Position numbers and translations under genes: made by a program. The notes beneath the pieces were generated by a model. The model saw nothing but the letters and a program-made list of their open reading frames with translations. It searched no databases and had not been told where the DNA came from. This document shows positions 24,637-32,939 of a DNA stretch of 64,000 nt, piece by piece. Numbering within the stretch: the stretch's first letter is position 1; every line of letters begins with the position of its first letter. This DNA is from Hymenobacter cyanobacteriorum (GTDB lineage: Bacteria; Bacteroidota; Bacteroidia; Cytophagales; Hymenobacteraceae), in assembly GCF_022631375.1 (NCBI RefSeq), contig NZ_JALBGC010000002.1, positions 310,001 through 374,000 of the forward strand, written 5' to 3'.

Positions 24637-25611
24637 ATGAAAGCCATAAGAATTCATGCCTTTGGCGGGCCGGAAGTCCTCCAACTAGAAGAAGTGGCCT
24701 TGCCAGTGCCAGCAGCCGACGAAATCCTCGTCAAAGTGTACGCCAGCGGCGTGAACCCGGTGGACTGGGTGGTGCGCGAAGGCGGCAACGACGCGCTGCG
24801 GGCTTACCTGACCCTGCCCATGACCCTGGGCTGGGACGCGGCCGGCGTGGTAGCGGCGGTGGGCAGCGCCGTTGCCGGCTTCCAAATTGGCGATGCCGTG
24901 TACGGCGAGCCCAACTTCCCCGGCGACGGCAGCTACGCCGAATACTGCGCCGCCAAAGCCAGCCAGTTTGCCCTCAAGCCCCAGAGCCTGCGCTTCAGCG
25001 AAGCGGCGGGCGTGCCGCTGGCCGGCCTCACGGCCTGGACGGCCCTCTTCGAGCATGGGCGGCTGCAGGCGGGCCAGCGCGTGCTCATTCAGGGCGCTTC
25101 GGGCGGTGTGGGTGGGTTTGCCGTGCAGTTTGCCAAGGCCAAGGGCGCCTACGTCATCGGCACCGCCTCGGCGGGCAGCCTCGCCCACCTGCGGCAGCTG
25201 GGCGCCGATGAGGTGTATGACTACCGGAGCCAGCCGGTGGAGGACCTGGTGCGCGACATGGACCTGGTGCTGGAAGCCTCGCCGCTGCGCGACAACGCGG
25301 CGCGCGCCAAAGCCGTGCGCACGCTGAAGGCCGGCGGCATTTTCGTCAGCGTCAACGTCGATTTTCCCTTCGATGAGGCGATGCACGCGGCCCTGGCCCG
25401 GCAGCAGGCCACAGGCGCGCTCTCGAACAACCAGCCCCGGCAGGAGTGGCTGCGGGCAATGGCCGACCTGATTGACGCGGGCCAGGTAAAGGTGTTCATC
25501 AGCAACGTATTCCCCTTGGCGCAGGTGGCCGAGGCCCACCGCGAAAGCCAGACCTGGCACGTACAAGGCAAGTTGGTGCTGCAAATTCGCCCCGACGACG
25601 AGCCGGCATGA
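24637..25611 (+). CDS. NADP-dependent zeta-crystallin-like quinone oxidoreductase
   Basis: 324 residues of the zinc-free MDR family. N-terminal catalytic domain opens 'MKAIRIHAFGGPEVLQLEEV' and has 'ASGVNPVDWVVR' and 'LGWDAAGVVAAVGSAVAGF'; the Rossmann domain has 'RVLIQGASGGVGGFAVQFAK' (about 140-160). The reaction is probably NADPH-dependent reduction of quinones or enones. The ATG at 24637 matches the family N-terminus exactly. The stop overlaps the ATG of the AraC-type regulator (ATGA), so the two form a coupled pair. This pair interrupts the Bat gene order. Confidence 0.92.
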   Translation: MKAIRIHAFGGPEVLQLEEVALPVPAADEILVKVYASGVNPVDWVVREGGNDALRAYLTLPMTLGWDAAGVVAAVGSAVAGFQIGDAVYGEPNFPGDGSYAEYCAAKASQFALKPQSLRFSEAAGVPLAGLTAWTALFEHGRLQAGQRVLIQGASGGVGGFAVQFAKAKGAYVIGTASAGSLAHLRQLGADEVYDYRSQPVEDLVRDMDLVLEASPLRDNAARAKAVRTLKAGGIFVSVNVDFPFDEAMHAALARQQATGALSNNQPRQEWLRAMADLIDAGQVKVFISNVFPLAQVAEAHRESQTWHVQGKLVLQIRPDDEPA

Positions 25612-26519
25612 AGCGCTTTCGCACCATCAGCGAGTTTCACGAGTTTGTGCAGTTGCCCAAGCCCCAGCATCCGCTCCTAAGCGTGGTGGACGTGGGCACC
25701 GTGCCGCACCGCTACGGCCCGGAGCCCACGAGCATGGTCTTCGACTTCTACTCCATCTCGGTGAAGCGGATGCACAACGTCGAGATGAAGTACGGGCAGC
25801 ATCCGTTCGATTTCAACGAAGGCGTTATGTCGTTTATGGCCCCCAACCAAGTGTTCAGCATGGCGGTGGCCAACCCGGCCGAGGCGGTGGAAAAATCGGG
25901 CTGGGTCATCTATCTCCATCCCGATTTCCTGTGGAATACGCCGCTGGCCAAAACCATTCAGCAGTACGATTTCTGGGATTATTCGCTCAAGGAGGGCCTG
26001 TTTCTGTCGGCCAGGGAAGAGGCGGCCATCCTAAGCCTCGTCTTGGCCATCGAGCAGGAGTATATGTCTGCCATCGACCGGTTTAGCAAGCCCATCATCG
26101 TGGCGCACCTCGAAAGCCTGCTGCAATACGCCGACCGGTATTACAACCGCCAGTTCCTGACCCGCGAAAAGGCCAACCACGAGGTGCTCGAGCGCCTGGA
26201 AACCCTGCTGCAGGCCCACTTCAACCGCCCCAGCCTGGCCGAAACCGGCTTGCCCACCGTGCACGCCCTCGCCGACGACCTGCACCTGTCGCCCAAGTAC
26301 CTGAGCAACCTGCTGCGCGTGCTCACCGGCCAGAACACGCAGCAGCACATCCACGCCCACCTCATCGCCAAAGCCAAGGAAAAGCTCTCGGCCACCACCC
26401 TCACCGTGAGTGAAATTGCCTACGAGCTGGGATTCGAGCACTTGCCCTCGTTCAGCAAGCTGTTCAAGGCCAAAACCAGCCTGTCGCCGCTGGCATTCAG
26501 GGCCACTTTTCAGGGCTGA
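25608..26519 (+). CDS. AraC-family transcriptional regulator
   Basis: 303 residues. The N-terminal half is a cupin-like sensor region ('FDFYSISVKRMHNVEMKYGQ'), and the C-terminal 100 residues contain two helix-turn-helix units: 'TVHALADDLHLSPKYLSNLL' and 'TVSEIAYELGFEHLPSFSKL' ending 'FKAKTSLSPLAFR'. It starts inside the stop of the oxidoreductase gene, so it probably regulates that gene, perhaps in response to an electrophile or quinone. This is inferred from linkage only. Confidence 0.92.
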   Translation: MKRFRTISEFHEFVQLPKPQHPLLSVVDVGTVPHRYGPEPTSMVFDFYSISVKRMHNVEMKYGQHPFDFNEGVMSFMAPNQVFSMAVANPAEAVEKSGWVIYLHPDFLWNTPLAKTIQQYDFWDYSLKEGLFLSAREEAAILSLVLAIEQEYMSAIDRFSKPIIVAHLESLLQYADRYYNRQFLTREKANHEVLERLETLLQAHFNRPSLAETGLPTVHALADDLHLSPKYLSNLLRVLTGQNTQQHIHAHLIAKAKEKLSATTLTVSEIAYELGFEHLPSFSKLFKAKTSLSPLAFRATFQG

Positions 26520-26656
26520 ACAAAACGGGGAGGCGTAGGTAAAATACGGCACGCGCAGGCCGGACCGGGCAGCTGCCGGATAGGCTTTTCTGCTAGGGTG
26601 CCCGCGGCCAAAGCGGGCGCCCTGCTACATTTGGGAACTTGCCCGCCCTGCCCGCT

Positions 26657-27592
26657 ATGCCGTTTCGCCTTCTTCCGCGTTTGTGCCGGCTGCTGCCGGT
26701 GGGGCTGCTGTTGCTGCCGGCGCCGGGACGGGCCACCCAAACGCTTCCTGCTCCGCTGCCGCAGCCCCAGGGCCGCTTTCTGCAAGCTACGGTGCGCGTG
26801 GGCGAGCCGCTCGATTACGAGCTGCGCTACGCCCACGCCCCGGGCCTGGAGGTGGTGTTTCCGGACTCGCTGGCCCGGTTTGCGCCGTTCGAGTACGCGG
26901 GCAAAACGTTTTACCCCACGCGCACCCGGCGTGGCGTGAGCCTGGACCGGGCCGTGTACCACCTGCGCACCTTCCGGCTCGACTCGGTGCAAACCCTGGC
27001 GCTGCCCGTGGCCGTGCTGCAGGGCCCCGATACCTTGAGCGTGCTGCCCGTGCCCAGCCGCGTGGGCCTGCGCCGCACGGCCGCGCCCCTGCCGCCGGGC
27101 ACCGCCGCCCTACCGCCGCTGCGCCAGCACCTGACGCTGGAACCCGTGCCGCCGGCGTTCAACTACCCCTACTGGCTGGCCGGGCTGGCGGCCGGGCTGG
27201 TGCTGCTGGCGGGTGGGGCGGCGCTGTTCCGGCGGCGGCTGGTGCGGCGCTACCGGGCCTACAAGCAGCGCAAAAACCACGGCTATTTCCTGGCCCAGTT
27301 TGCGCGGCACGTCGAGCGGTTCGAGCTGTCGCGCTCGGCCACCAACGTGGAGCGGGCCGTGGTGCTCTGGAAAAACTACCTCGCCGGCCTCGAAAACAGC
27401 GCCCTCAACTCGTTCACGACCCGCGAAATCGTGGCCTACTTTGAGAACGACGCCGACGTGCGCCAGGCCCTGAGTACCACCGACCGCGTCATCTACGGCA
27501 ACCTGCAAACTGAGGGGGCCGAGGAAGTCGACCGCGCCTTCCAGCGCCTGCGCGGCTTTGCCGAGCGGCGCTACGCCTCGGTAGTGGGGTAG
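26657..27592 (+). CDS. BatD/DUF4381-like membrane protein of the aerotolerance cluster
   Basis: 311 residues. Signal peptide (LLPRLCRLLPVGLLLLPAPG), an Ig-like periplasmic domain ('ATVRVGEPLDYELRY', about 35-160), one membrane helix ('WLAGLAAGLVLLAGGAALF', about 178-196), and a cytoplasmic helical domain with 'NVERAVVLWKNYLAGLE' and 'FTTREIVAYFEND'. This architecture occurs between DUF58 and BatA in Bacteroidota. An ATG at 26657 starts the signal peptide cleanly. It is separated from DUF58 by the oxidoreductase/AraC pair and from BatA by a 3-kb secreted-protein gene. Confidence 0.72.
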   Translation: MPFRLLPRLCRLLPVGLLLLPAPGRATQTLPAPLPQPQGRFLQATVRVGEPLDYELRYAHAPGLEVVFPDSLARFAPFEYAGKTFYPTRTRRGVSLDRAVYHLRTFRLDSVQTLALPVAVLQGPDTLSVLPVPSRVGLRRTAAPLPPGTAALPPLRQHLTLEPVPPAFNYPYWLAGLAAGLVLLAGGAALFRRRLVRRYRAYKQRKNHGYFLAQFARHVERFELSRSATNVERAVVLWKNYLAGLENSALNSFTTREIVAYFENDADVRQALSTTDRVIYGNLQTEGAEEVDRAFQRLRGFAERRYASVVG

Positions 27593-27862
27593 GGAAGCCG
27601 CAGCGAATGCATATACGATACTTTTTGCCTGCGCCGGAGAGGCGCGTGGGCGGCCTGTTATTTTTGTTGTATGATATAATTTGATTTAAATAAATAGTTA
27701 ATATTGTATTAATTATTTCAAGATAATCCGTGATATTAGTAATGGTTTTGGAGCCGTGCAAAATCAGCAATTAAATGATACAAGCGCCGTGAAAATGATT
27801 GTTAATAAAAATAGGTATGTTTGAAGTTCGTTTTTCTGATTTTTGAACTTTACGGTGTATTT
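27593..27862. other. A/T-rich intergenic region, probable promoter zone
   Basis: Much lower GC than its surroundings. It contains a small GCGCC..GGCGC hairpin (27631-27645) just after the BatD-like gene and a TATTTTTG (27659-27666) matching TAnnTTTG; if used, that promoter gives a leader of nearly 200 nt. No gene is seen. Confidence 0.4.
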
Positions 27863-30800
27863 ATGATGAACTTCTTCTCTCCTTATCGGTTGCGCCAAGG
27901 CTTTGCGGTGGGCTTGCTGGGGCTACTGTTTAGTGGCAGCTTTCACCTGTCGTTGCCTGCGACAGGCCGCCACGCGCCCGGCTGGATGGCCGAATTGGAA
28001 GGCGAAGACGAAGAAAACGATGCCGACCGGCCCCGGCCCGACCGGCCCGACCTGGCCCTGCTGCAGGACATGGACCGCACGCGCGACCCCGCGACCGGCA
28101 CCGTTCCCACCGAGCGCCTGCTCGATGCCGCTCGCTACAACGAAGCCCGCCTGAAAAGCCTGGCCCTGGCCCAGCGCGGCACCGCCACCACCGGCCTGGC
28201 CAATGCCAGCTGGGTGGAGCGCGGCCCCAGCAACGTAGGCGGCCGCCTGCTTGCGCTGCTCGTCGACCCCACCGATGCAACCGGCAATACCGTGTGGGCC
28301 GGTGCGGCCGGCGGGGGCCTTTGGAAGGCCACCAATGCTTCCTCGGGCAGCATTGCCTGGACCAATGCCAACTCCTACTTCAATAATTTGGCCGTGTCGG
28401 CCCTGGCGGCCGTGCCCGGCACCAGCCCGCTGGTGATGTATTGCGGCACCGGCGAAGGCTTTTTCAACCTCGATGCCGTCCGCGGCGCAGGTATTTACAA
28501 GTCGACCGATGGCGGCACTACCTGGGCCCCGCTGGCGGCCACGGTGAGCAATTCCGATTTCTGGCGCATTCAGAAAATTGTGGTGCACCCGGTGACCAAA
28601 GATGTGTACGCGGCCACCCGCAGCGGCGGCCTCTACCGCAGCAAGGATGGCGGCAGTACCTGGGCGCAGGTATTGAACACCACCACTAGCCAGGCCTCGG
28701 CCTCGACGCGGGTGTCGGACATTGAGATTGCGGCCGATAACAAAATTTTCGTCTCGTTCGGGATTTTTAATACCGACGGCATTTATCGTTCCAGCACGGG
28801 CGACGCAGGGTCGTGGACCAACCTCAATGCCCTGAGCGGTTCGGGACTTCCCACGCCCGCCTCCGGCACCTACGAGCGCATCGAGTTGGCCTGCGCGCCT
28901 TCCGATGCTACCCGCGTGTACGCTGCCTTTCAGTCTTCAGACCCCTCGACGCCCATTCTGGATATTTACCGCTCGCTGGACGGGGGCACCACCTGGCAGG
29001 CGCTGCCCAAGCCCAACGATGCCGATACGGGCATCGGCGCCGATTACACCCGCAGTCAGGCCTGGTACGACCTGCCGCTGGCCGTGTCGCCCACCGACCC
29101 GAACACGCTGTGGGCGGGCGGCATCGACCTGTTCAAAACCACCAACGCGGGGGCGGCCACGGCTTCGTCGGTAAGCTGGCAGCAGGTGACGCACTGGTAC
29201 GGCGGGTTTGGCTTTCAGGACGTGCACGCCGACCAGCACGCCATTGCGTTTCCGAATGGCTCGGGCAGTAAAATATACGTTGGCAACGATGGCGGATTTT
29301 ATGCCAGCACCAACCCCACGGCGGCTATTCCCACGCTCACGGCTGGCAACGCCGGGCTGAACGTGACCCAGTTTTACGGCGTGGCGATGCATCCGACCAA
29401 CGCGAATTACTTTTTGGCCGGCGCCCAGGACAACGGCACGCACAAGTTCACGGCGGCCGGCGTGAATGCGACCACGGAGGTGACTGGCGGCGACGGCGGC
29501 TTGTCGGCCATCGACCAGGATGTTGCATCCAACCAATTCACCAGCTACGTCTATAACGACTACTTCCGCTCAACCGACGGCGGGGCGAGTTTCACCGAGT
29601 TTGAATTGAGTGCCTCGTCAGGGTCTTTCATTAATCCGTGGGACTACGACAGCCAAGCCAACGTGCTGTACGCTGGCTGGAATACCAACACCTACCTAGC
29701 CTGGACCAACCCGCTCACGGCCAGTAATTTCCATAACGCCCGCACCAACACCCCGGCGCTGCCGGCCAATTCCGGCGATGTGGCCTTCGTGGGCATTTCG
29801 CCGCTTACAGCTAATCGCATTTACCTGGGCACGGGCAGTTCCTTCACGGCCAATGTGAACGACGGGGGCCTGCTTTATCGGGTCGACAATGCCAACACGA
29901 ACAATCCTACCATCAAAACCCTCTATACCGGCCCGGTGAATACTTCGGTGTCGTGCGTGGCCGTCGACCCCGGCAACGAGCAGCACCTGCTGGTTACGCT
30001 CTCGAACTATGGCATTGTGAGTGTGCTCGAAACGACCAACGCCGATGCCGCCACGCCTACCTGGACCAGCGTGGAAGGCGCCCTGCCCGACATGCCCGTG
30101 CGCTGGGCCCTGTTCGACCCGCGCAATACCACCCGCGCCCTGCTGGCTACCGAAATGGGCGTGTACGCCACCGACCGCCTCAACGGCAGCAGCACCGCCT
30201 GGAATCCTATCACCAACGGCCCCCTGAACGTGCGCGTGGACATGCTGCGCTACCGCGCCGGCGACAAGCTGGTGGCCGCCGCCACGCACGGCCGCGGCCT
30301 GTTCACGTCGGCCATCTTCAACCCGGCCACGCCGCTGCCCGTCACGCTCACCAGCTTGGCGGCTACCCGCGAAGCATCAGGCGCTGCGGTGCGCTGGCAA
30401 ACCGCCAGCGAGCAGCGTTCGGCGCGCTTCGAAGTGGAGCGCTCGATAGATGCAGTGAATTACCAGAAGGTGGGCAGCGTGGCCGCCGCCGGCAACAGCA
30501 GCAGCGCGCGCAGCTACACTTTCCCCGATGCCACGGCGGGCCTGGGGGCGTACTATTACCGCCTGCGGCAGGTTGATACCGACGGCACCGTTACCTACTC
30601 GGCCCCAGTGGCCCTGGCCGCCGCGGCCAGCGCCGGCAACGCCTTGCTCAGCAGCGTGTACCCCGTGCCGTTCCGCCACGAGCTCAATATTGAGCTAACG
30701 CAGCCGGCTGCCAGCGGCGCTAGCTTAGAGCTGGTAGATGCGCAGGGCCGCCGGGCCTGGGCCGGCACCATAGCCACCACCGGCCGGCAGTTGCAGGTGA

Positions 30801-30889
30801 GTATCCCCGCCGCGGTAGCGCCCGGCACTTACGTCCTCACCGTGCGCGCCAACGGCCAGCTGGTCCGCCGCCGCGTGGTGAAAGAATAG
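27863..30889 (+). CDS. Secreted Asp-box/sortilin-like propeller protein with type IX sorting tail
   Basis: About 1008 residues. Signal-like N-terminus (LRQGFAVGLLGLLFSG). The body has repeated Asp-box/BNR motifs: STDGGTTW, SKDGGSTW, SLDGGTTW and STDGGASF, plus 'GAAGGGLWKATNA', typical of VPS10/sialidase-like beta propellers. The C-terminus ends in a Por-secretion tail: 'VYPVPFRHELNIELTQPAAS', 'ELVDAQGRRAW', 'PGTYVLTVRANGQLVRRRVV', marking export by the type IX secretion system. The ATG ATG at 27863/27866 is preferred. It lies between the BatD-like and BatA genes behind a 270-bp A/T-rich stretch, so it is probably an insertion into the cluster. Confidence 0.88.
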   Translation: MMNFFSPYRLRQGFAVGLLGLLFSGSFHLSLPATGRHAPGWMAELEGEDEENDADRPRPDRPDLALLQDMDRTRDPATGTVPTERLLDAARYNEARLKSLALAQRGTATTGLANASWVERGPSNVGGRLLALLVDPTDATGNTVWAGAAGGGLWKATNASSGSIAWTNANSYFNNLAVSALAAVPGTSPLVMYCGTGEGFFNLDAVRGAGIYKSTDGGTTWAPLAATVSNSDFWRIQKIVVHPVTKDVYAATRSGGLYRSKDGGSTWAQVLNTTTSQASASTRVSDIEIAADNKIFVSFGIFNTDGIYRSSTGDAGSWTNLNALSGSGLPTPASGTYERIELACAPSDATRVYAAFQSSDPSTPILDIYRSLDGGTTWQALPKPNDADTGIGADYTRSQAWYDLPLAVSPTDPNTLWAGGIDLFKTTNAGAATASSVSWQQVTHWYGGFGFQDVHADQHAIAFPNGSGSKIYVGNDGGFYASTNPTAAIPTLTAGNAGLNVTQFYGVAMHPTNANYFLAGAQDNGTHKFTAAGVNATTEVTGGDGGLSAIDQDVASNQFTSYVYNDYFRSTDGGASFTEFELSASSGSFINPWDYDSQANVLYAGWNTNTYLAWTNPLTASNFHNARTNTPALPANSGDVAFVGISPLTANRIYLGTGSSFTANVNDGGLLYRVDNANTNNPTIKTLYTGPVNTSVSCVAVDPGNEQHLLVTLSNYGIVSVLETTNADAATPTWTSVEGALPDMPVRWALFDPRNTTRALLATEMGVYATDRLNGSSTAWNPITNGPLNVRVDMLRYRAGDKLVAAATHGRGLFTSAIFNPATPLPVTLTSLAATREASGAAVRWQTASEQRSARFEVERSIDAVNYQKVGSVAAAGNSSSARSYTFPDATAGLGAYYYRLRQVDTDGTVTYSAPVALAAAASAGNALLSSVYPVPFRHELNIELTQPAASGASLELVDAQGRRAWAGTIATTGRQLQVSIPAAVAPGTYVLTVRANGQLVRRRVVKE

Positions 30890-30903
30890 GGCAGGAAAAG
30901 AAC

Positions 30904-30982
30904 AGTAGCGCGGACTTTTAGTCCGCGAGCGGAAGCCATACCGACCGGTGCTTCCACTCGCGGACTGAAAGTCCGCGCTACT
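30904..30982. repeat. Family-E nested palindromic element
   Basis: Arms 30904-30936 and 30950-30982 are 33-bp inverted repeats (outer AGTAGCGCGGAC); each arm itself contains a small palindrome GCGGACttttaGTCCGC, giving two REP-like hairpins in inverted orientation. Its right end overlaps the probable -7 box of the BatA gene. Confidence 0.9.
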
Positions 30983-30993
30983 TTCGCGTTTAC

Positions 30994-32016
30994 TTGAACG
31001 ACTTTTTCAACCTTCTGCGCTACACCACGCTGGCCGGCTACCAGTGGCAGCAGCCGCGCTTGCTGCTGCTGCTGGCGGCCGTGCCGCTGCTGTTTGGCCT
31101 GCGCTGGCTGCTGGCCCGGCGGCGGGCGCAGGTGGCGGTGGCCCTCGCGCCCGGTACTGCTGCCCGCGACTGGACGGCGGCCCTGCGCTTTGTGCCCGAT
31201 GTGGTGCTGGCCCTGGCCCTGGGCTTCGGCATTGTGGCCCTGGCCCGCCCGCAGCGAACCGATGAGCGGGTGGAGCAGTCGGGCCGCGGTATCGACATCG
31301 TGCTGGCCGTGGATGTGTCGGGCTCGATGGAAATTCAGGACCTGCGCCCCACCCGGCTCGAAGCGGCCAAGAAGCTGGCCACCGATTTCGTGAACAGCCG
31401 CGTGGGCGACCGCCTCGGGCTGGTGGCCTTCGCCGGCGAAGCCTACTCGCTCGCACCCCTCACCACCGACTACGACCTGCTGCGCGAAGACCTCGCCAGC
31501 CTGCGCCTGGGCCTGATTGCGGAAGACGGCACAGCCATCGGCTCGGCCTTGGGCGTGGCCGTGAACCGGTTGCGCGAGTCCACGGCCCGCTCGCGGGTAT
31601 GCATCCTGCTTTCGGATGGCGAAAGCAACGCCGGCAGCCTCGACCCGCTGCTGGCCGCGCAACTGGCTCACGCCTTCAATATTCGGCTCTACACCATCGG
31701 GCTAGGCAAGGACGGCTTTGTGCCCTACGGCCAGGATTCGCTGGGCCGCACCCGCTACGTGAGCACCCGCCTCGACGAAACCACCATGCGCGAGCTCGCC
31801 GCCGCCGCCGACGGCCGCTTCTTCCGGGCCACCGACACGGGCGCGCTGCGCGACGTATTTGCCCAAATCAACCGCCTCGAAAAGTCCGAAATCAAGCAGT
31901 TCCGCTACCGCAACATCACCGACCTGTACCGGCCCTATCTGTGGCTCAGCGTGGCCCTGTGGCTACTCTGGCTGCTGCTGAAAAACACATTTCTGAGCAA
32001 CCCGCTGGAGGATTGA
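30994..32016 (+). CDS. batA: BatA-type vWA membrane protein
   Basis: 340 residues. Two N-terminal membrane segments ('LLLLLAAVPLLFGLRWLLA', 'VVLALALGFGIVALA'), a vWA domain with complete MIDAS: 'DIVLAVDVSGSMEIQDL' (DxSxS), a T in the 'SLAPLTTD' segment, and 'ILLSDGESN'; and a C-terminal membrane helix ('LWLSVALWLLWLLL'). BatA belongs to the MoxR-associated aerotolerance system. The start is TTG at 30994; no ATG is available, and a TACTTTCG box (30979-30986) precedes it by 7 nt. BatB, C, D and E do not follow; YggS does. Confidence 0.9.
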   Translation: MNDFFNLLRYTTLAGYQWQQPRLLLLLAAVPLLFGLRWLLARRRAQVAVALAPGTAARDWTAALRFVPDVVLALALGFGIVALARPQRTDERVEQSGRGIDIVLAVDVSGSMEIQDLRPTRLEAAKKLATDFVNSRVGDRLGLVAFAGEAYSLAPLTTDYDLLREDLASLRLGLIAEDGTAIGSALGVAVNRLRESTARSRVCILLSDGESNAGSLDPLLAAQLAHAFNIRLYTIGLGKDGFVPYGQDSLGRTRYVSTRLDETTMRELAAAADGRFFRATDTGALRDVFAQINRLEKSEIKQFRYRNITDLYRPYLWLSVALWLLWLLLKNTFLSNPLED

Positions 32017-32148
32017 TTGTTTGATGTGATAAATATGGAAAATATGAAAATGTATTCTTGTTGGTGTGGAAACGCGTTAAGAAGCACCCGCGGGTAATCA
32101 GCCTAATTCCCCACATTTTCACACTCATCACATCTACACATCCTACCC

Positions 32149-32817
32149 ATGTCCATCGCCGAAAACATCCAACGCATCAATGCCGAACTGGCCGGCACCA
32201 AAGCCCGCCTGTGCGTCGTCACCAAAACCCACCCCGTCGAGCGCCTGCAGGAAGCGTATGAGGCCGGCGCGCGCTGCTTTGGCGAGAACCGGCCACAGGA
32301 AATGGCTGCCAAGCACCCCGAGCTGCCCGCCGACGTGGAGTGGCACCTCATCGGCCAGCTGCAAACCAACAAGGTGAAGCTGCTGGCGCCCTTTGTGAAC
32401 ACCATCCAGAGCATCGACAGCCTGAAATTGCTGCGCGAAATCAACAAGCACGCCGCCGCCCACCGCCGCGTCATCAACGGCCTGCTGCAATTTCACATCG
32501 CGCAGGAGGAGAGCAAATCGGGCCTCACGCTGGCCGAGGCCGAGGAAATCCTGGATTCGCCCGAGCTTCCCGACCTTTCGCACGTGCGCCTCACCGGCGT
32601 GATGGGCGTGGCCACCTTCACTTCCGACCGCGACCAGCTGCGCCGCGAGTTCCAGCGCCTGCACGGCTACTTCGACCACCTCAAGGCCAAGTATTTCGCC
32701 GAGTCGCCCGCCTTCCAGGATATCTCGATGGGCATGAGCGGCGACTACCAGCTGGCCGTGGCCGAAGGCAGCACGCTGGTGCGGGTGGGCAGCGCCATTT
32801 TTGGGAGTAGGGGGTAG
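32149..32817 (+). CDS. yggS: YggS/PLPBP family PLP homeostasis protein
   Basis: 222 residues, the usual length. It binds pyridoxal phosphate without known catalysis and affects B6 and amino-acid homeostasis. Signatures: PLP lysine in 'CVVTKTHPVERLQEAYEAG' (about residue 26), 'RCFGENRPQEM', 'EWHLIGQLQTNKVK', 'IQSIDSL', 'LTGVMGVATF' and 'SMGMSGDYQLAVAEGSTLVR'. ATG at 32149. It stands alone on the plus strand downstream of batA with a 130-bp gap. Confidence 0.95.
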   Translation: MSIAENIQRINAELAGTKARLCVVTKTHPVERLQEAYEAGARCFGENRPQEMAAKHPELPADVEWHLIGQLQTNKVKLLAPFVNTIQSIDSLKLLREINKHAAAHRRVINGLLQFHIAQEESKSGLTLAEAEEILDSPELPDLSHVRLTGVMGVATFTSDRDQLRREFQRLHGYFDHLKAKYFAESPAFQDISMGMSGDYQLAVAEGSTLVRVGSAIFGSRG

Positions 32818-32828
32818 GCTCGTCCGCG

Positions 32829-32874
32829 CTCTGCGAACCTCTGCGCCCTCTTCTGCGCCCTCTGCGGTAACCGC
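32829..32874. repeat. Degenerate CTCTGCG tandem units
   Basis: Four to five imperfect units of about 11-12 bp of the form CTCTGCGnnC follow one another in the gap between yggS and the acyltransferase. A similar TCTGCGnnAAT array is at 36331-36378. Confidence 0.55.
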
Positions 32875-32939
32875 TTTCAGAACAGCCCCGGAAGCGCAAC
32901 GGTAGAAATTCGCCTATCTTCCGTCCCTAAATTCCCACC

